64,000 nt of DNA from Fibrisoma limi BUZ 3 (GCF_000296815.2 NZ_CAIT01000005.1:62001-126000); one strand, 5' to 3'. Counted from the stretch's first letter, positions 1 to 9,492 are shown. Translations and numbers: made by a program. Notes: generated by a model from the sequence alone, not told the origin.

Positions 1-2
1 TC

Positions 3-2600
3 CAAAGGCTTCGGCCGCATCTGATCGCGTTGCTGGGGCTGCTGGTGCTCGCTACCATCTACTTCGCTCCGGTGCTGTCGGGCAAGACGCTGGCCATGCC
101 CGATGTGCAGGAGAGTGCAGCAGCCGCTCGCGAAATCCGCGAAATTGCCAAAGCTACCGGCGATAAACCGATCTGGACCGATGCCGTCTTCAGCGGGATG
201 CCGGCCTACATGATTGATTTTGAATACCCATATATCTTTGTTTATAAAGTCGTCAGTACGGTCATCTGGTGGTTGCCCGCCAACGCCAACATCGTGTTTG
301 TGTTGATGCTCGGAGCCTATATCCTGCTGGTGGTGCTGGGGTGTAATCCGTGGCTGTCGGCGTTAGGAGCCGCTGCTTACGGACTCGGTACGTTCAGTAT
401 CGTCAGCCTGGAAGCCGGGCACGTATCGAAGCTGTTTGCGCTGGGCTACGGTGCCGGTATGCTGGCGGGCGTGGTCCTTTGTCTGCGCGGACGCTACTGG
501 GTGGGAGCGGCCGTAACGGGTCTGTTCACCAGCATGGAATTTGGGGCCAACCACATCCAGATTACGTATTACCTCTTCATGACCATTGGCCTCTATGTCC
601 TGTACGAAGCCATTGCCCTGTTTCGGGCCGGCAAAACGCGACAGCTTGCCCTGGGACTGGCTACGCTGGCGGTAGTCGGGGTGGTAGCGGCTGGTAGCTT
701 TGGTAAGCGGCTGCTGGTGCTGAATCAGTACACGAAGGAAACCATCCGGGGGGCATCGGAACTGACGGCCAAGACGACAAATCCTGATGGACAGTCGACC
801 ACCAGCGAATCGAAAGGCGGTCTCGATAAGGATTATGCGTTTACGTACAGCTATGGCATTGCCGAAACACTGACGTTGCTGATTCCCAACTTTTCTGGTG
901 GCGCATCGGTTGGCGGAGGACTTGGTGCCGACTCTGAGTTTTACAAGGCGATGGTCAACAAGGGCGTCGACCCGGCCGCAGCCCGGCAGTTTGTCGAACT
1001 CGGTGCGCCAACCTACTGGGGTGATCAGCCGGCGGTGGGTGGCCCGGCCTACGCGGGGGCGGCTCTGCTGTTCCTGTTTGTGCTCGGGATGTTCATCATC
1101 CGAACCCCGCTCCGGTGGTGGCTGCTCAGCGCGACCGTATTGCTGGTCATGCTGACTTGGGGGAAGAACTTCGCGGCTTTTAACTATTTCCTGTTCGATA
1201 CGCTGCCGTATCTGAATAAATTCCGGGCGATGACCATGGCCTTTACGCTGGCGCAGTTGTTCATCGCGGTTGGGGCAGCTCTGGCCGTGCAGACCATTGT
1301 GACGCAGAAGCTGACGTTCGCGCAATTGAAACAGCCGCTGCTTATTAGCTTAGGCCTGACGGCGGGCGTAGCACTCATTCTAGCTGTGCTGGGGGGCTCT
1401 TTCTTCGATTTCCAGTCGGACTTTGATGTGGATCGGCTGACGCGCATCTTCGGCGATCCCAGCGTGGCCAATGACATGGTTCGGGCACTGGTCAGCGACC
1501 GGATTAGCCTGATGCGGGGTGATGCCTTCCGGTCAATTATTCTGATTCTGCTGACGGCCGGGGCGGTCTGGCTGTTCGTGACCAACAAACTGAAGCCGTC
1601 TATTTTCTACCCGCTGGTGTTTGCCGTTGTGGTATTTGACCTGTTTGCGGTCGACAAGCGGTTTTTGAACAACTCGGATTTTGTAGCGAAAACGGAACTG
1701 AGCATACCGTATCAGCCGACAGCCGCCGATCAGCAGATTTTGCAGGACAAATCGCTCGGCTACCGGGTGTTCGATCAGACCGGTTCGTTTATGGAAAGCA
1801 ACCGGGCATCGTATTTCCATCGTTCGATTGGGGGCTATAACGTAGCGCGGCTGCGTCGCTACAACGAGTTGATTACGTACGCGTTTCCGGTCAACACGCT
1901 CAACATCCTGAACATGTTGAACGCCAAGTACGTCATCGCGCAGGGGCAACCAGCCGCTAATCCGCAGCAACAGGAGGCACCCGCTCCGGTTGCCCAACAG
2001 AATCCGGAGGTATTAGGAGCCGCCTGGTTCGTCCAGACGGTGCAGCAGGTGGATAATGCCGACGCGGAAATGGCGGCCATGAAAACCCTGAATCCGCGCG
2101 ACACAGCGGTGGTCGACAAGCGGTTCGCCGAACAACTGACCGGATTGCCCGCTACGATGGACCCGGCCGGCAATAGCATCCGTCTGACGAGCTACCGGGG
2201 TGATAAGCTTACGTATGAAGTAAATGCCGCTCGTGAGGGACTGGCTGTGTTCTCCGAAATTTACTACCGGGGCCACGAGGACTGGCAGGCGTATCTGGAC
2301 GATAAGCCCGTACCGCACATGCGGGCCAACTACGTGCTGCGGGCGATGCGGATTCCGGCCGGGCGTCATACGGTTGAGTTTCGGTTTGAGCCGCCTTTGG
2401 CAAAAACCGGCGATACGATCGACCTGATTTGTAATGTCCTACTCCTGGCGCTGTTTGGCGTGGTTATCTTCCGCGAAGGCCGTCGGCCAACCCCCGAGCC
2501 AGAACCAGCCCCGACTCCATCACCCGCTCCGGCCATTGCCCAGGAGCCTGTTGAGCAGACGCCAAAGAAGAAAACGACGAAAGCGAAATCATCGCGCTGA
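3..2600 (+). CDS. YfhO-family multi-pass membrane protein (5' truncated)
   Basis: The frame is open from base 3, so the gene starts outside the window; the TTG at 30 is only an internal possibility. About 865 codons are visible. The first half is a string of hydrophobic segments separated by short loops, including a loop rich in Asp/Asn/Glu around residues 30-75, and the second half is a soluble region followed by a last membrane segment near residue 820. The tail is Pro/Glu-rich and ends in Lys/Ser. This layout matches the YfhO family (large membrane proteins with a GT-C-like fold, linked in Firmicutes to glycosylation of envelope polymers). Substrate here is unknown. The stop is 5 bp before the next gene, suggesting co-transcription. 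Family call fairly sure, function inferred. Confidence 0.8.
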   Translation, partial: QRLRPHLIALLGLLVLATIYFAPVLSGKTLAMPDVQESAAAAREIREIAKATGDKPIWTDAVFSGMPAYMIDFEYPYIFVYKVVSTVIWWLPANANIVFVLMLGAYILLVVLGCNPWLSALGAAAYGLGTFSIVSLEAGHVSKLFALGYGAGMLAGVVLCLRGRYWVGAAVTGLFTSMEFGANHIQITYYLFMTIGLYVLYEAIALFRAGKTRQLALGLATLAVVGVVAAGSFGKRLLVLNQYTKETIRGASELTAKTTNPDGQSTTSESKGGLDKDYAFTYSYGIAETLTLLIPNFSGGASVGGGLGADSEFYKAMVNKGVDPAAARQFVELGAPTYWGDQPAVGGPAYAGAALLFLFVLGMFIIRTPLRWWLLSATVLLVMLTWGKNFAAFNYFLFDTLPYLNKFRAMTMAFTLAQLFIAVGAALAVQTIVTQKLTFAQLKQPLLISLGLTAGVALILAVLGGSFFDFQSDFDVDRLTRIFGDPSVANDMVRALVSDRISLMRGDAFRSIILILLTAGAVWLFVTNKLKPSIFYPLVFAVVVFDLFAVDKRFLNNSDFVAKTELSIPYQPTAADQQILQDKSLGYRVFDQTGSFMESNRASYFHRSIGGYNVARLRRYNELITYAFPVNTLNILNMLNAKYVIAQGQPAANPQQQEAPAPVAQQNPEVLGAAWFVQTVQQVDNADAEMAAMKTLNPRDTAVVDKRFAEQLTGLPATMDPAGNSIRLTSYRGDKLTYEVNAAREGLAVFSEIYYRGHEDWQAYLDDKPVPHMRANYVLRAMRIPAGRHTVEFRFEPPLAKTGDTIDLICNVLLLALFGVVIFREGRRPTPEPEPAPTPSPAPAIAQEPVEQTPKKKTTKAKSSR

Positions 2601-2605
2601 CAGCT

Positions 2606-3754
2606 ATGAACGGACGAGTGACTGGCATCGGGCTTGTAATAGGGCTGCTTTGGATGATCAGTGGCTCGTCCGTAGTTTATGCGCAATGCGCTACGTCGAC
2701 CTCCTTTACGGGGTCGTTGCGGGTGCGCAATTCGATTGGCTGCGTACCGTTGACCGTTCAGACCGGCAGCGATCTGGTTGGGGTGCAGAACGTTCGCTAC
2801 GTTTACGAATATGACGGCCAGCGCGAAACGCCTATCACGGCTGCCAGTACCTACACGTACAAAAAGCCTGGGGAATACCGGATTTTACAGTTATCCGAAA
2901 AAGAAGGGTTACCCTTGCGGGCCTGCGCCACCATCATCGTCTATGATACCATTCCGCCGACGGTAGACCTGACGGCCTGCGGTAATCAGGTGACGCTCCG
3001 GGTAAGCGATTCGCAGACGGATTTCTGGCGGTACGATTACATGGTCGTACGGTGGGACGATGGGCGTGTTGATACCCTGAAAACCATTCCCGTAGCCATT
3101 GGGCATACGTATACCAACACGTCTCCGCGCCGGATTCAGGTGCAGGGCTTCCATCGATACGGCCAGTGTGGAGGGACGGCATCCCGCCTGTTTGTGCCTA
3201 ATCAACCGGCCGTAGTACGCGGGCTGGAACTGTTGAACTTGCAAACGGGCCAACTCCGAATCGATAACCCCAGTGGTACGCCACTAACTGTCGAACGGCG
3301 GCTTGGTAACGGTGTCTATTCGAAGCTGCCCGGTACGTTGTCAGGTAACGCACCTTCTACCAGTGTACCACTCGATTCGGCCGAAATCACCTGCTTCCGG
3401 GTCGTACCAACATCCAATTGCCCGGGTGAAAATCCGTCGCCGGAGCTGTGCTACACGCCACCCAACCAGGCCGCGGCCGATGCCGTGTACCTACCCGATG
3501 CGTTTAGTCCGAACGACGACGGTGTCAACGATACGTTCGGGCCGGTCGGCAAGCTGCCCCCCGGCGACTTTCGGCTGACGGTTGCCGACCGCTGGGGCCG
3601 GATTGTGTTTTCTACCGATGATCCATTAAGTCCGTGGGATGGGGTACTGAACGGCCAATCGCTACCAACCGGTACGTATGCCTACCAACTCGAAGTTCGC
3701 CTGTCCAGCGGACAAATTAGTCGGCGGAGCGGACGGGTGCAATTGATTCGTTGA
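2606..3754 (+). CDS. Secreted protein with gliding-motility-associated (CHU_C-type) C-terminal domain
   Basis: 382 codons from ATG. Residues 1-26 form a signal peptide ending in VVYAQ. The middle is beta-rich and contains PKD-like stretches around residues 30-115 (a short domain ending in an xxCATIIVYD strand). Residues about 295-382 match the gliding motility-associated C-terminal domain: YLPDAFSPNDDGVND, then RWGRIVF, then WDG and PTGTYAYQL. In Bacteroidota this domain directs export by the type IX secretion system and surface attachment. The protein therefore probably goes to the cell surface; its ligand is unknown. It follows the YfhO-type gene by 5 bp and its stop is 33 bp before the dehydrogenase start. 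Confidence 0.87.
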   Translation: MNGRVTGIGLVIGLLWMISGSSVVYAQCATSTSFTGSLRVRNSIGCVPLTVQTGSDLVGVQNVRYVYEYDGQRETPITAASTYTYKKPGEYRILQLSEKEGLPLRACATIIVYDTIPPTVDLTACGNQVTLRVSDSQTDFWRYDYMVVRWDDGRVDTLKTIPVAIGHTYTNTSPRRIQVQGFHRYGQCGGTASRLFVPNQPAVVRGLELLNLQTGQLRIDNPSGTPLTVERRLGNGVYSKLPGTLSGNAPSTSVPLDSAEITCFRVVPTSNCPGENPSPELCYTPPNQAAADAVYLPDAFSPNDDGVNDTFGPVGKLPPGDFRLTVADRWGRIVFSTDDPLSPWDGVLNGQSLPTGTYAYQLEVRLSSGQISRRSGRVQLIR

Positions 3755-3786
3755 GTAGCTTTACCCAACTATTCCAACGAACCACC

Positions 3787-4890
3787 ATGCAAGCCAAAGC
3801 CGCTATTGCCACGGGCAACGGGTCGTTTACCATCCAGACTATTGATGTGCAGGAGCCGCAGGGCGATGAACTCCTGATCGAGATGAAAGCCGCCGGGCTC
3901 TGTCATACCGACTACGATTCCATGTCGTGGGGCAAGTCGCTGGTTATGGGCCACGAAGGGGCGGGTATTATACGGCAGGTTGGGCCAGCGGTGACAAAAT
4001 TCAAGCCCGGCGATTCGGTCATTCTCAACTGGGCCATTCCCTGCGGCCGGTGTTTCCAATGCCAGGAGGGGAATCAGCACATTTGTGAAGTAAATTCACC
4101 CGTTACGGCCGGAAACCGGGTTAGTGGTGGCCATGCTACGTTGGAGAGCACCACCCTCGACGGTACGCCCATCGAACGGTCGTTCAGCATTGGTACGTTG
4201 TCGGAGTGGACACTGGTCCGCGAAGCAGCCGCCGTTAAGCTTATCGTGGATATGCCTTTTCCGTCGGCCGCCATCGTGAGTTGTGGCGTCATGACCGGCT
4301 ACGGCTCAGTTGTCAATGCGGCCAAGGTAAAGCCGGGGCGGTCGGTGGTGGTGCTTGGTACGGGGGGCGTTGGCCTGAACGTGATTCAGGGGGCTCGCAT
4401 TGCCGGTGCGGGGATGATCATTGCCGTCGACGTAAACGAGAACCGGCTGAACATGGCCCGGCAGTACGGCGCTACGCACACTCTGCTGGCCGACCGCGCC
4501 GACGAAGGCTTGTTACAAGCCGCTCAGCAGGTCAAAGCTATGACCAATGGGCGCGGAGCGGATTACGCTTTCGAGTGTACGGCCATCCCGGCGCTGGGGG
4601 CGGCTCCGCTGGCGATGGTCCGCAACGCGGGCGTGGCCTGTCAGGTAAGCGGTATTGAGCAGACCATTTCCATCGACATGAACTTGTTCGAGTGGGACAA
4701 AATTTACATAAATCCGCTCTACGGCCAGTGCCGACCGGAAATTGATATGCCCATTTTGATGAATCTCTATCAGAAAGGGGATCTAATCCTCGACGACTTA
4801 GTCACCCGTACCTACGCCCTTGATAACCTGAATCAGGCGTTCGATGATATGCTCGCCGGACGTAATGCGAAGGGTGTGATTGTGTTCTGA
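3787..4890 (+). CDS. Zinc-dependent alcohol dehydrogenase, class III-like
   Basis: 367 residues when started at ATG 3787 (MQAKAAIATG); an upstream TTG at 3751 is in frame but lies inside the end of the previous gene and adds no conserved sequence. Catalytic zinc ligands are visible in GLCHTD and MGHEGAG. The structural-zinc cysteines are complete in CGRCFQCQEGNQHIC. The NAD-binding turn GTGGVGLN and the following acidic residue in IAVDVNENR are present. The family oxidises alcohols, and the nearest described group acts on S-hydroxymethyl thiol adducts. The next gene, 3 bp away, is an esterase, an order resembling formaldehyde detoxification pairs. Substrate is inferred; a general alcohol is equally possible. 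Confidence 0.88.
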   Translation: MQAKAAIATGNGSFTIQTIDVQEPQGDELLIEMKAAGLCHTDYDSMSWGKSLVMGHEGAGIIRQVGPAVTKFKPGDSVILNWAIPCGRCFQCQEGNQHICEVNSPVTAGNRVSGGHATLESTTLDGTPIERSFSIGTLSEWTLVREAAAVKLIVDMPFPSAAIVSCGVMTGYGSVVNAAKVKPGRSVVVLGTGGVGLNVIQGARIAGAGMIIAVDVNENRLNMARQYGATHTLLADRADEGLLQAAQQVKAMTNGRGADYAFECTAIPALGAAPLAMVRNAGVACQVSGIEQTISIDMNLFEWDKIYINPLYGQCRPEIDMPILMNLYQKGDLILDDLVTRTYALDNLNQAFDDMLAGRNAKGVIVF

Positions 4891-4893
4891 CGT

Positions 4894-5694
4894 ATGCCAT
4901 TCCGAACGATTGAACTTTCCGATCCGCGTTTTGAGCGCGATGGACTGCGGCTCATTACGGTCAAAACACCGAATCTGCGCGGTCGGGGCGATATGACACT
5001 CTGGTTACCTGACGTAGTAAAGCAACCTTTGCCGCTCGTTATTCTGTTGCACGGCGTGTATGGTAGCCATTGGGTATGGGCGTTGAAAGGTGGAGCGCAC
5101 CACACCGCCGACCAACTTATCCGTGAAGGTAGAATTCGTCCGATGGCACTGGTGATGCCATCGGATGGCCTTTGGGGCGACGGCAGTTGCTACCTGCCCC
5201 ACGATGGTCAGGCGTTTGACCGCTGGATTCTGGATGATGTACCACAGGCCGTAACCGAAGCCACAGAGGTATCGATAGAGGGTCTGTTTATCAGCGGCCT
5301 GTCGATGGGTGGCTACGGGGCGTTACGGTTGGGAGCCATGTATCCGGAGCGCTTCAAAGCCATCAGCGGATTGTCGTCGATTACCGACCTGAAGCAGATC
5401 AAACTGTTTGTGGAAGAACCGCTGGTGGCGTATCAGCAGGCCACATCTGAGGATGAATCGGTCCTTAGCCTGATGAGACTGAATCGCGACCGATTACCAC
5501 CCATTCGCTTCGATTGCGGTCGCGACGATCTACTGATCGACTATAACCGCGAGCTACACCAGGCCTTGCTGGATGATAAGATTCCCCACCAATACGAAGA
5601 ATTTGACGGCGGGCACGAATGGACGTACTGGGAAACGCATCTGGTCGAAACGCTGCTGTTCTTTAATGAGGTAGGCTCCCGAACGTCGGAGTAA
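4894..5694 (+). CDS. Alpha/beta-hydrolase esterase, esterase-D / S-formylglutathione-hydrolase-like
   Basis: 266 residues. The nucleophile elbow GLSMGGYG lies near residue 134, the oxyanion region ILLHGVYGSHWVW near residue 48, a candidate acid in the segment FDCGRDDLL and the catalytic His in GGHEWTYW. No signal peptide, so cytoplasmic. The family hydrolyses thioesters or small carboxyl esters. It is 3 bp downstream of the zinc alcohol dehydrogenase and surely co-transcribed. The pair would fit removal of formaldehyde as a thiol adduct, but Bacteroidota often lack glutathione, so the carrier thiol, if any, is unknown. Alternative: a plain carboxylesterase. Confidence 0.82.
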   Translation: MPFRTIELSDPRFERDGLRLITVKTPNLRGRGDMTLWLPDVVKQPLPLVILLHGVYGSHWVWALKGGAHHTADQLIREGRIRPMALVMPSDGLWGDGSCYLPHDGQAFDRWILDDVPQAVTEATEVSIEGLFISGLSMGGYGALRLGAMYPERFKAISGLSSITDLKQIKLFVEEPLVAYQQATSEDESVLSLMRLNRDRLPPIRFDCGRDDLLIDYNRELHQALLDDKIPHQYEEFDGGHEWTYWETHLVETLLFFNEVGSRTSE

Positions 5695-5700
5695 TTGCTA

Positions 5701-5735
5701 ATAAAAAACATCGCTGACGAGGTTTGCCAGCGATG
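5701..5735 (-). terminator. Intrinsic terminator of the bTHX gene
   Basis: Perfect 8-bp stem CATCGCTG/CAGCGATG with an 11-nt loop. On the minus strand it is followed by a run of six T, so it terminates transcription coming from the bTHX gene 28 bp away. It may also slow readthrough from the convergent esterase gene. Confidence 0.7.
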
Positions 5736-5762
5736 CACTAGCATTGCTGTTCCATGGTTCAG

Positions 5763-5882
5763 TTAGGCGCTTTCCTTAGTTGGTTTTGCTTCCGCTGATG
5801 GCTGCGATTTACTGGGTCGGCTTTTACCGTAAGACCCCGGCGTGATTTTACCTCTGCGGCTTCGCTTATCTCCTTTTCCCAT
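5763..5882 (-). CDS. Small ribosomal subunit protein bTHX
   Basis: A 39-codon gene, read on the minus strand from ATG at 5882 to TAA at 5763. The product begins MGKGDKRSRRGKI and continues with GSYGKSRPSK, the signature of the short, very basic ribosomal protein THX first known from Thermus and common in Bacteroidota, where it sits in the head of the 30S subunit. A longer overlapping frame (5759-5959) on the same strand encodes nothing recognisable and is a shadow. A terminator follows directly. The upstream 75 bp separate it from the divergent eutB gene. Confidence 0.93.
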   Translation of the reverse strand: MGKGDKRSRRGKITPGSYGKSRPSKSQPSAEAKPTKESA

Positions 5883-5957
5883 ATTGGTCGGTTTAGATTG
5901 GTTTGAATTTTTATTACCAATTTAGGGGTGTTATTGTTTGTTTGAACAACGTTACTC

Positions 5958-7334
5958 ATGTCATACCGCCATACCGTTCGTCAGACAACCTACGTTTTTG
6001 AAAATCTGAAAATCCTGTTGGCCAAAGCGACGCCCGGTCGGTCGGGCGATCTACTGGCGGGTGTTGCAGCCGGTTCTGCTGAAGAACGCGTGGCGGCTCA
6101 GATGGCGCTGGCTGATTTGCCGCTGACGACATTCCTGAACGAAGTCGTGATTCCCTACGAACGGGATGAAGTGACGCGTCTGATCATCGACACCCACGAT
6201 GCCGTCGCTTTCGCGCCTGTTCGACACCTGACCGTTGGCGGGTTTCGGGATTATCTGTTGTCGGAGCAGACCAATACCGCAACTCTTCGGGCGCTGGCTC
6301 CCGGCCTGACACCCGAAATGGTGGCCGCTGTATCAAAACTGATGCGGAATCAGGACTTAATCACCGTAGCCGCCAAATGTGAAGTAGTGACCCGCTTTCG
6401 GAATACGATCGGTCTGCACGGCCGGTTTTCAACCCGATTGCAGCCGAATCACCCAACAGACGATTACCGCGGAATTGCCGCCAGCATCGTTGACGGCTTG
6501 CTCTATGGCTCTGGCGATGCGGTTATTGGCATCAATCCCGCTACCGATCACGTCCAGACCGTTGTGCGTTTACTGGACATGATTGATCAGGTTCGGCAGC
6601 GGTTCGATATCCCAACGCAATCCTGTGTTCTCAGCCACCTCACCACCACGCTACAGGCGATTGAACAGGGGGCTCCGGTCGATCTGGCATTTCAGTCGAT
6701 TGGCGGGACTGAAGGGGTTAATACGTCGTTTGGCGTGAACCTGAATCTACTGAAGGAAGGCTTTGACGCGACGCGGGCCCTGGGGCGCGGAACGGTGGGG
6801 CAGAACGCCATGTACTTTGAAACGGGTCAGGGGAGTGCGCTGTCGGCCAATGCGCACCATGGCGTCGATCAGCAAATTTGCGAAGTGCGGGCCTACGCCG
6901 TAGCGAGGGCGTTTGAGCCACTGCTCGTCAACTCCGTGGTGGGGTTCATCGGACCGGAATATCTCTACGACGGTAAACAGATCATCCGGGCGGGACTGGA
7001 AGATCATTGCTGCGGAAAACTGCTGGGACTGCCTATGGGCGTTGACATTTGCTACACCAACCACGCCGAAGCTGATCAGGACGATATGGATACGCTGCTG
7101 ACCCTGCTCGGCACGGCAGGCGTTACGTTCATCATGGGTATCCCCGGTGCCGACGACGTAATGCTGCACTACCAGAGCACGAGCTTCCACGATGCCTTGT
7201 ACCTGCGCGACCTGCTGAAACTACGTCCCGCCCCCGAATTCGAAGCCTGGCTGCTGCGTATGGGTTTGCTGAATGAACAGGGACAATTGCAGCCGGTGGC
7301 AAAAGGGCATCGCTTGCTGGAACTGGCGGGCTGA
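5958..7334 (+). CDS. eutB: Ethanolamine ammonia-lyase large subunit
   Basis: 458 residues, the normal length for EutB. It carries the conserved core, for example TPGRSGDLLAGVAAGS near the N terminus, the segment VIGINPATDH, and the ETGQGSALSA and MGVDICYTNHAEAD stretches that line the active site. EutB with EutC and adenosylcobalamin splits ethanolamine into acetaldehyde and ammonia. No eutC, permease or microcompartment gene is next to it: 10 bp after the stop the convergent BatA-like gene ends, and upstream lies bTHX on the other strand. Either the small subunit is elsewhere or this enzyme works without it. Start ATG 5958 is the only one that keeps the conserved N terminus. Confidence 0.92.
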   Translation: MSYRHTVRQTTYVFENLKILLAKATPGRSGDLLAGVAAGSAEERVAAQMALADLPLTTFLNEVVIPYERDEVTRLIIDTHDAVAFAPVRHLTVGGFRDYLLSEQTNTATLRALAPGLTPEMVAAVSKLMRNQDLITVAAKCEVVTRFRNTIGLHGRFSTRLQPNHPTDDYRGIAASIVDGLLYGSGDAVIGINPATDHVQTVVRLLDMIDQVRQRFDIPTQSCVLSHLTTTLQAIEQGAPVDLAFQSIGGTEGVNTSFGVNLNLLKEGFDATRALGRGTVGQNAMYFETGQGSALSANAHHGVDQQICEVRAYAVARAFEPLLVNSVVGFIGPEYLYDGKQIIRAGLEDHCCGKLLGLPMGVDICYTNHAEADQDDMDTLLTLLGTAGVTFIMGIPGADDVMLHYQSTSFHDALYLRDLLKLRPAPEFEAWLLRMGLLNEQGQLQPVAKGHRLLELAG

Positions 7335-7344
7335 AAAGTGTTGA

Positions 7345-9429
7345 TTACCCTTTCATAAACCGCACCAGCGCTACCTCAATCAACAGGAAGGCCAGTGCCC
7401 CCATCAGGAAGTATTTCCAGAGGCTCCGACCCAGGTTTTCCTGCTCCAGAACCTGCACAAAATCACCATCCTGGATGCTGTCGAAGACTTCGACGTTCGG
7501 CTGGTTGGCAAACGCCCGGCGGAGTTCGTCGGCCGAGTAAAAATCCATTGCCGATTCCTGATTGCCGTGGTTGAAGGCCAGCAAGCGCTCTGTCTTACCA
7601 GCTCCGGGACCGTTGTTGAGCTGCAGTTCGTAATAGCCCGACTCTACCTCCTGACCGGTAGCCAGTTCATTGCTCTTCGGCATTTCCAGCAGCAGTTGAT
7701 TGCCAACCAGTCGCTGAACGGGGATTATCTCCAGCTTATCGCGCTTGAGTTTGTACACCGCCCGCTCGGATGGATTGCTGATCGGCAACGAGATCAGGCT
7801 CTCGTCAAACGAGTACGCTGTCCGTTGCGGCCGGACGCTGAGAGCTGCCATTTTGTACATGACCGGCACAAACAGGGCGTGTTCGGCCAGGTTGCCATAC
7901 TGCGTAGCCAGTGGGTTCGCCAGGAGGTACACGTAGCCCTGCCCTGCGCGTGCCTGCGAGAGCAGCGGATTGCCGTCACGCAGACTTAACAACCGGTCGC
8001 CACCACTCCAGCGCCAGACAGGGGCTGCACTCGGCAGGTTCAACGGATCTGACTGATACGTTTGCTGAAACACATCGCGGAAGAAAGGATTCCGGCGGTC
8101 TGGTTCAGCCAACGGTAGCAGCGTAGGCGAGGAGCCGGCCGCCCCGCTGCTCTGCACTCCAGCAACACCTAAAGCGCTCAGGAATGGGTTGTAGTTACTG
8201 ATGTCGGGCGTTGGGGGAGGGATGATCGCCAGACTACCACCCTGCCGGACAAAGCGTTCCAGTTCGGTGCGGAGCGTACCGTTCACCTGCGAAACGCCTT
8301 CAAGCACCACCAGGTCGGTTTCTTTCAATTGCCCAACGTCGAAATTCTGGGCGTTGAAGCTCCGACGGACGAAGAGGCTGTCGTTCGAGAAAACAGTGTT
8401 GATGTAGTCCGTGTTGGCCCGTTGCTCGTACACGTGCATGACCCGTACGGCCGGCGACGCTTCAATGACGAAAAAATACTGGTTATCAAACGTAATAGGG
8501 TAATCCTCAAAGACAATTCGGCCCCGGTGATAGCCTTTCGACGTTACGTTGAAGTTGAGCGAAACCGTTGCCGAACCACCCGGCGCAATGGTAGCCGAGG
8601 CCGTTGACGTCTGTGTATCATCGAGATAAAGCCGGATTGGTAGGTTGCGGACCTCCTCCCGGCCCCCGTTGCTGAGCTTGACGTTCAGGCTGTTGTTTTG
8701 CATTTCCCGAATGAATGGCGTGCTGAGCCAGACCGAATCAACGTACACGTTTTTGGTTGCCTGGGCATCGAGCGGCACCAGAAAAAGCCGGTCGGTCGTG
8801 TCAATCTGTAAGCGCGACAGATCACCGGCGGTACTTTTTTGAAAATCGGAAAACCAGAACAACTGATTCCCGCCACTCGGACTGAGTGAACTAAGCAGGT
8901 TACGCTGCCGCTTATACACACTCTCCAGCGTCCGGGGCGTGTGCGCAAACCGTATCGACGTAACGCGGTCGCGGATTGCTTCGGCGGAGCCGGCCTGCTG
9001 CTCAGCCGCCGAAAAATCATTGGTTAATAACTGAAGCGAAGTCGCGTTGCGGAAAAGGGTCAGTAATTCGTCGAGCCGGCCGATGGCAATATCCAGATAC
9101 CGCTTCGTGTTGCGCTCGTTCTGCATACTGTACGAATTATCGACGTACAGGCTGGTGACGCCCTGCCGCGACAGCCCGATTTTGTTCTTGCTTGGGATAA
9201 ATGGCTGGGCAAAAGCCAGTACCAGACACGCCAGAAACAAACAGCGAGCCGCCAGAATCAGCCAATGTTTCAGCCGCCGAAACGACTTGGTTTCGGTCTG
9301 GACAGTTTTCAGCAGGGCCACGTTGGAGAAAAACACCCGACGGGTCCGGCGGAAATTAAATAAGTGAATGGCGATAGGTACCGAAACGGCCAGCAGACCG
9401 AACAAAAACGACGGATACAGAAAACTCAT
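7345..9429 (-). CDS. BatA-type membrane protein with vWA-like region
   Basis: 694 residues. The N terminus (about 1-80) is the double-membrane-segment domain of BatA/aerotolerance-type proteins: FLFGLLAVSVPIAIHLFNFRR followed by a second helix ending near FAQPF. Residues 85-230 resemble a von Willebrand A fold starting SLYVDNSYSM, in which the MIDAS-like DxSxS is altered to DNSYS. A large periplasmic beta-rich part follows and a last membrane helix lies near residue 675. Such proteins are common in Bacteroidota and often sit near MoxR ATPase clusters; none is here. Probably a cell-envelope scaffold. Lies on the same strand downstream of the polyamine-type operon after a 107-bp gap. Confidence 0.8.
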   Translation of the reverse strand: MSFLYPSFLFGLLAVSVPIAIHLFNFRRTRRVFFSNVALLKTVQTETKSFRRLKHWLILAARCLFLACLVLAFAQPFIPSKNKIGLSRQGVTSLYVDNSYSMQNERNTKRYLDIAIGRLDELLTLFRNATSLQLLTNDFSAAEQQAGSAEAIRDRVTSIRFAHTPRTLESVYKRQRNLLSSLSPSGGNQLFWFSDFQKSTAGDLSRLQIDTTDRLFLVPLDAQATKNVYVDSVWLSTPFIREMQNNSLNVKLSNGGREEVRNLPIRLYLDDTQTSTASATIAPGGSATVSLNFNVTSKGYHRGRIVFEDYPITFDNQYFFVIEASPAVRVMHVYEQRANTDYINTVFSNDSLFVRRSFNAQNFDVGQLKETDLVVLEGVSQVNGTLRTELERFVRQGGSLAIIPPPTPDISNYNPFLSALGVAGVQSSGAAGSSPTLLPLAEPDRRNPFFRDVFQQTYQSDPLNLPSAAPVWRWSGGDRLLSLRDGNPLLSQARAGQGYVYLLANPLATQYGNLAEHALFVPVMYKMAALSVRPQRTAYSFDESLISLPISNPSERAVYKLKRDKLEIIPVQRLVGNQLLLEMPKSNELATGQEVESGYYELQLNNGPGAGKTERLLAFNHGNQESAMDFYSADELRRAFANQPNVEVFDSIQDGDFVQVLEQENLGRSLWKYFLMGALAFLLIEVALVRFMKG

Positions 9430-9435
9430 TCAGAC

Positions 9436-9492
9436 AGTTCGCCGAAGCGACGGGTTAATTCAGAACGTTAGACAATCGGACTGCCGAGCGGC
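9436..9492. repeat. Two GC-rich short palindromic units
   Basis: The 107-bp gap 9430-9536 contains AGTTCGCCGAAGCGAC (9436-9451) and TCGGACTGCCGAGCGGC (9476-9492). They match, with few differences, the 15-16 bp units found inserted in the decayed IS110 copy at 50.5-50.7 kb (core TCGGACCGCCGAAGCG). No gene is seen in this gap. Confidence 0.5.

Noticed and set aside
5759-5959. 66-codon frame on the minus strand overlapping the bTHX gene
   Set aside because: It encodes no recognisable protein, overlaps the eutB start, and the shorter bTHX frame inside the same bases explains the conservation.
7335-7345. Hidden eutC after eutB
   Set aside because: Only 10 bp separate eutB from the convergent gene and no frame of EutC size or motif is seen on either strand nearby.
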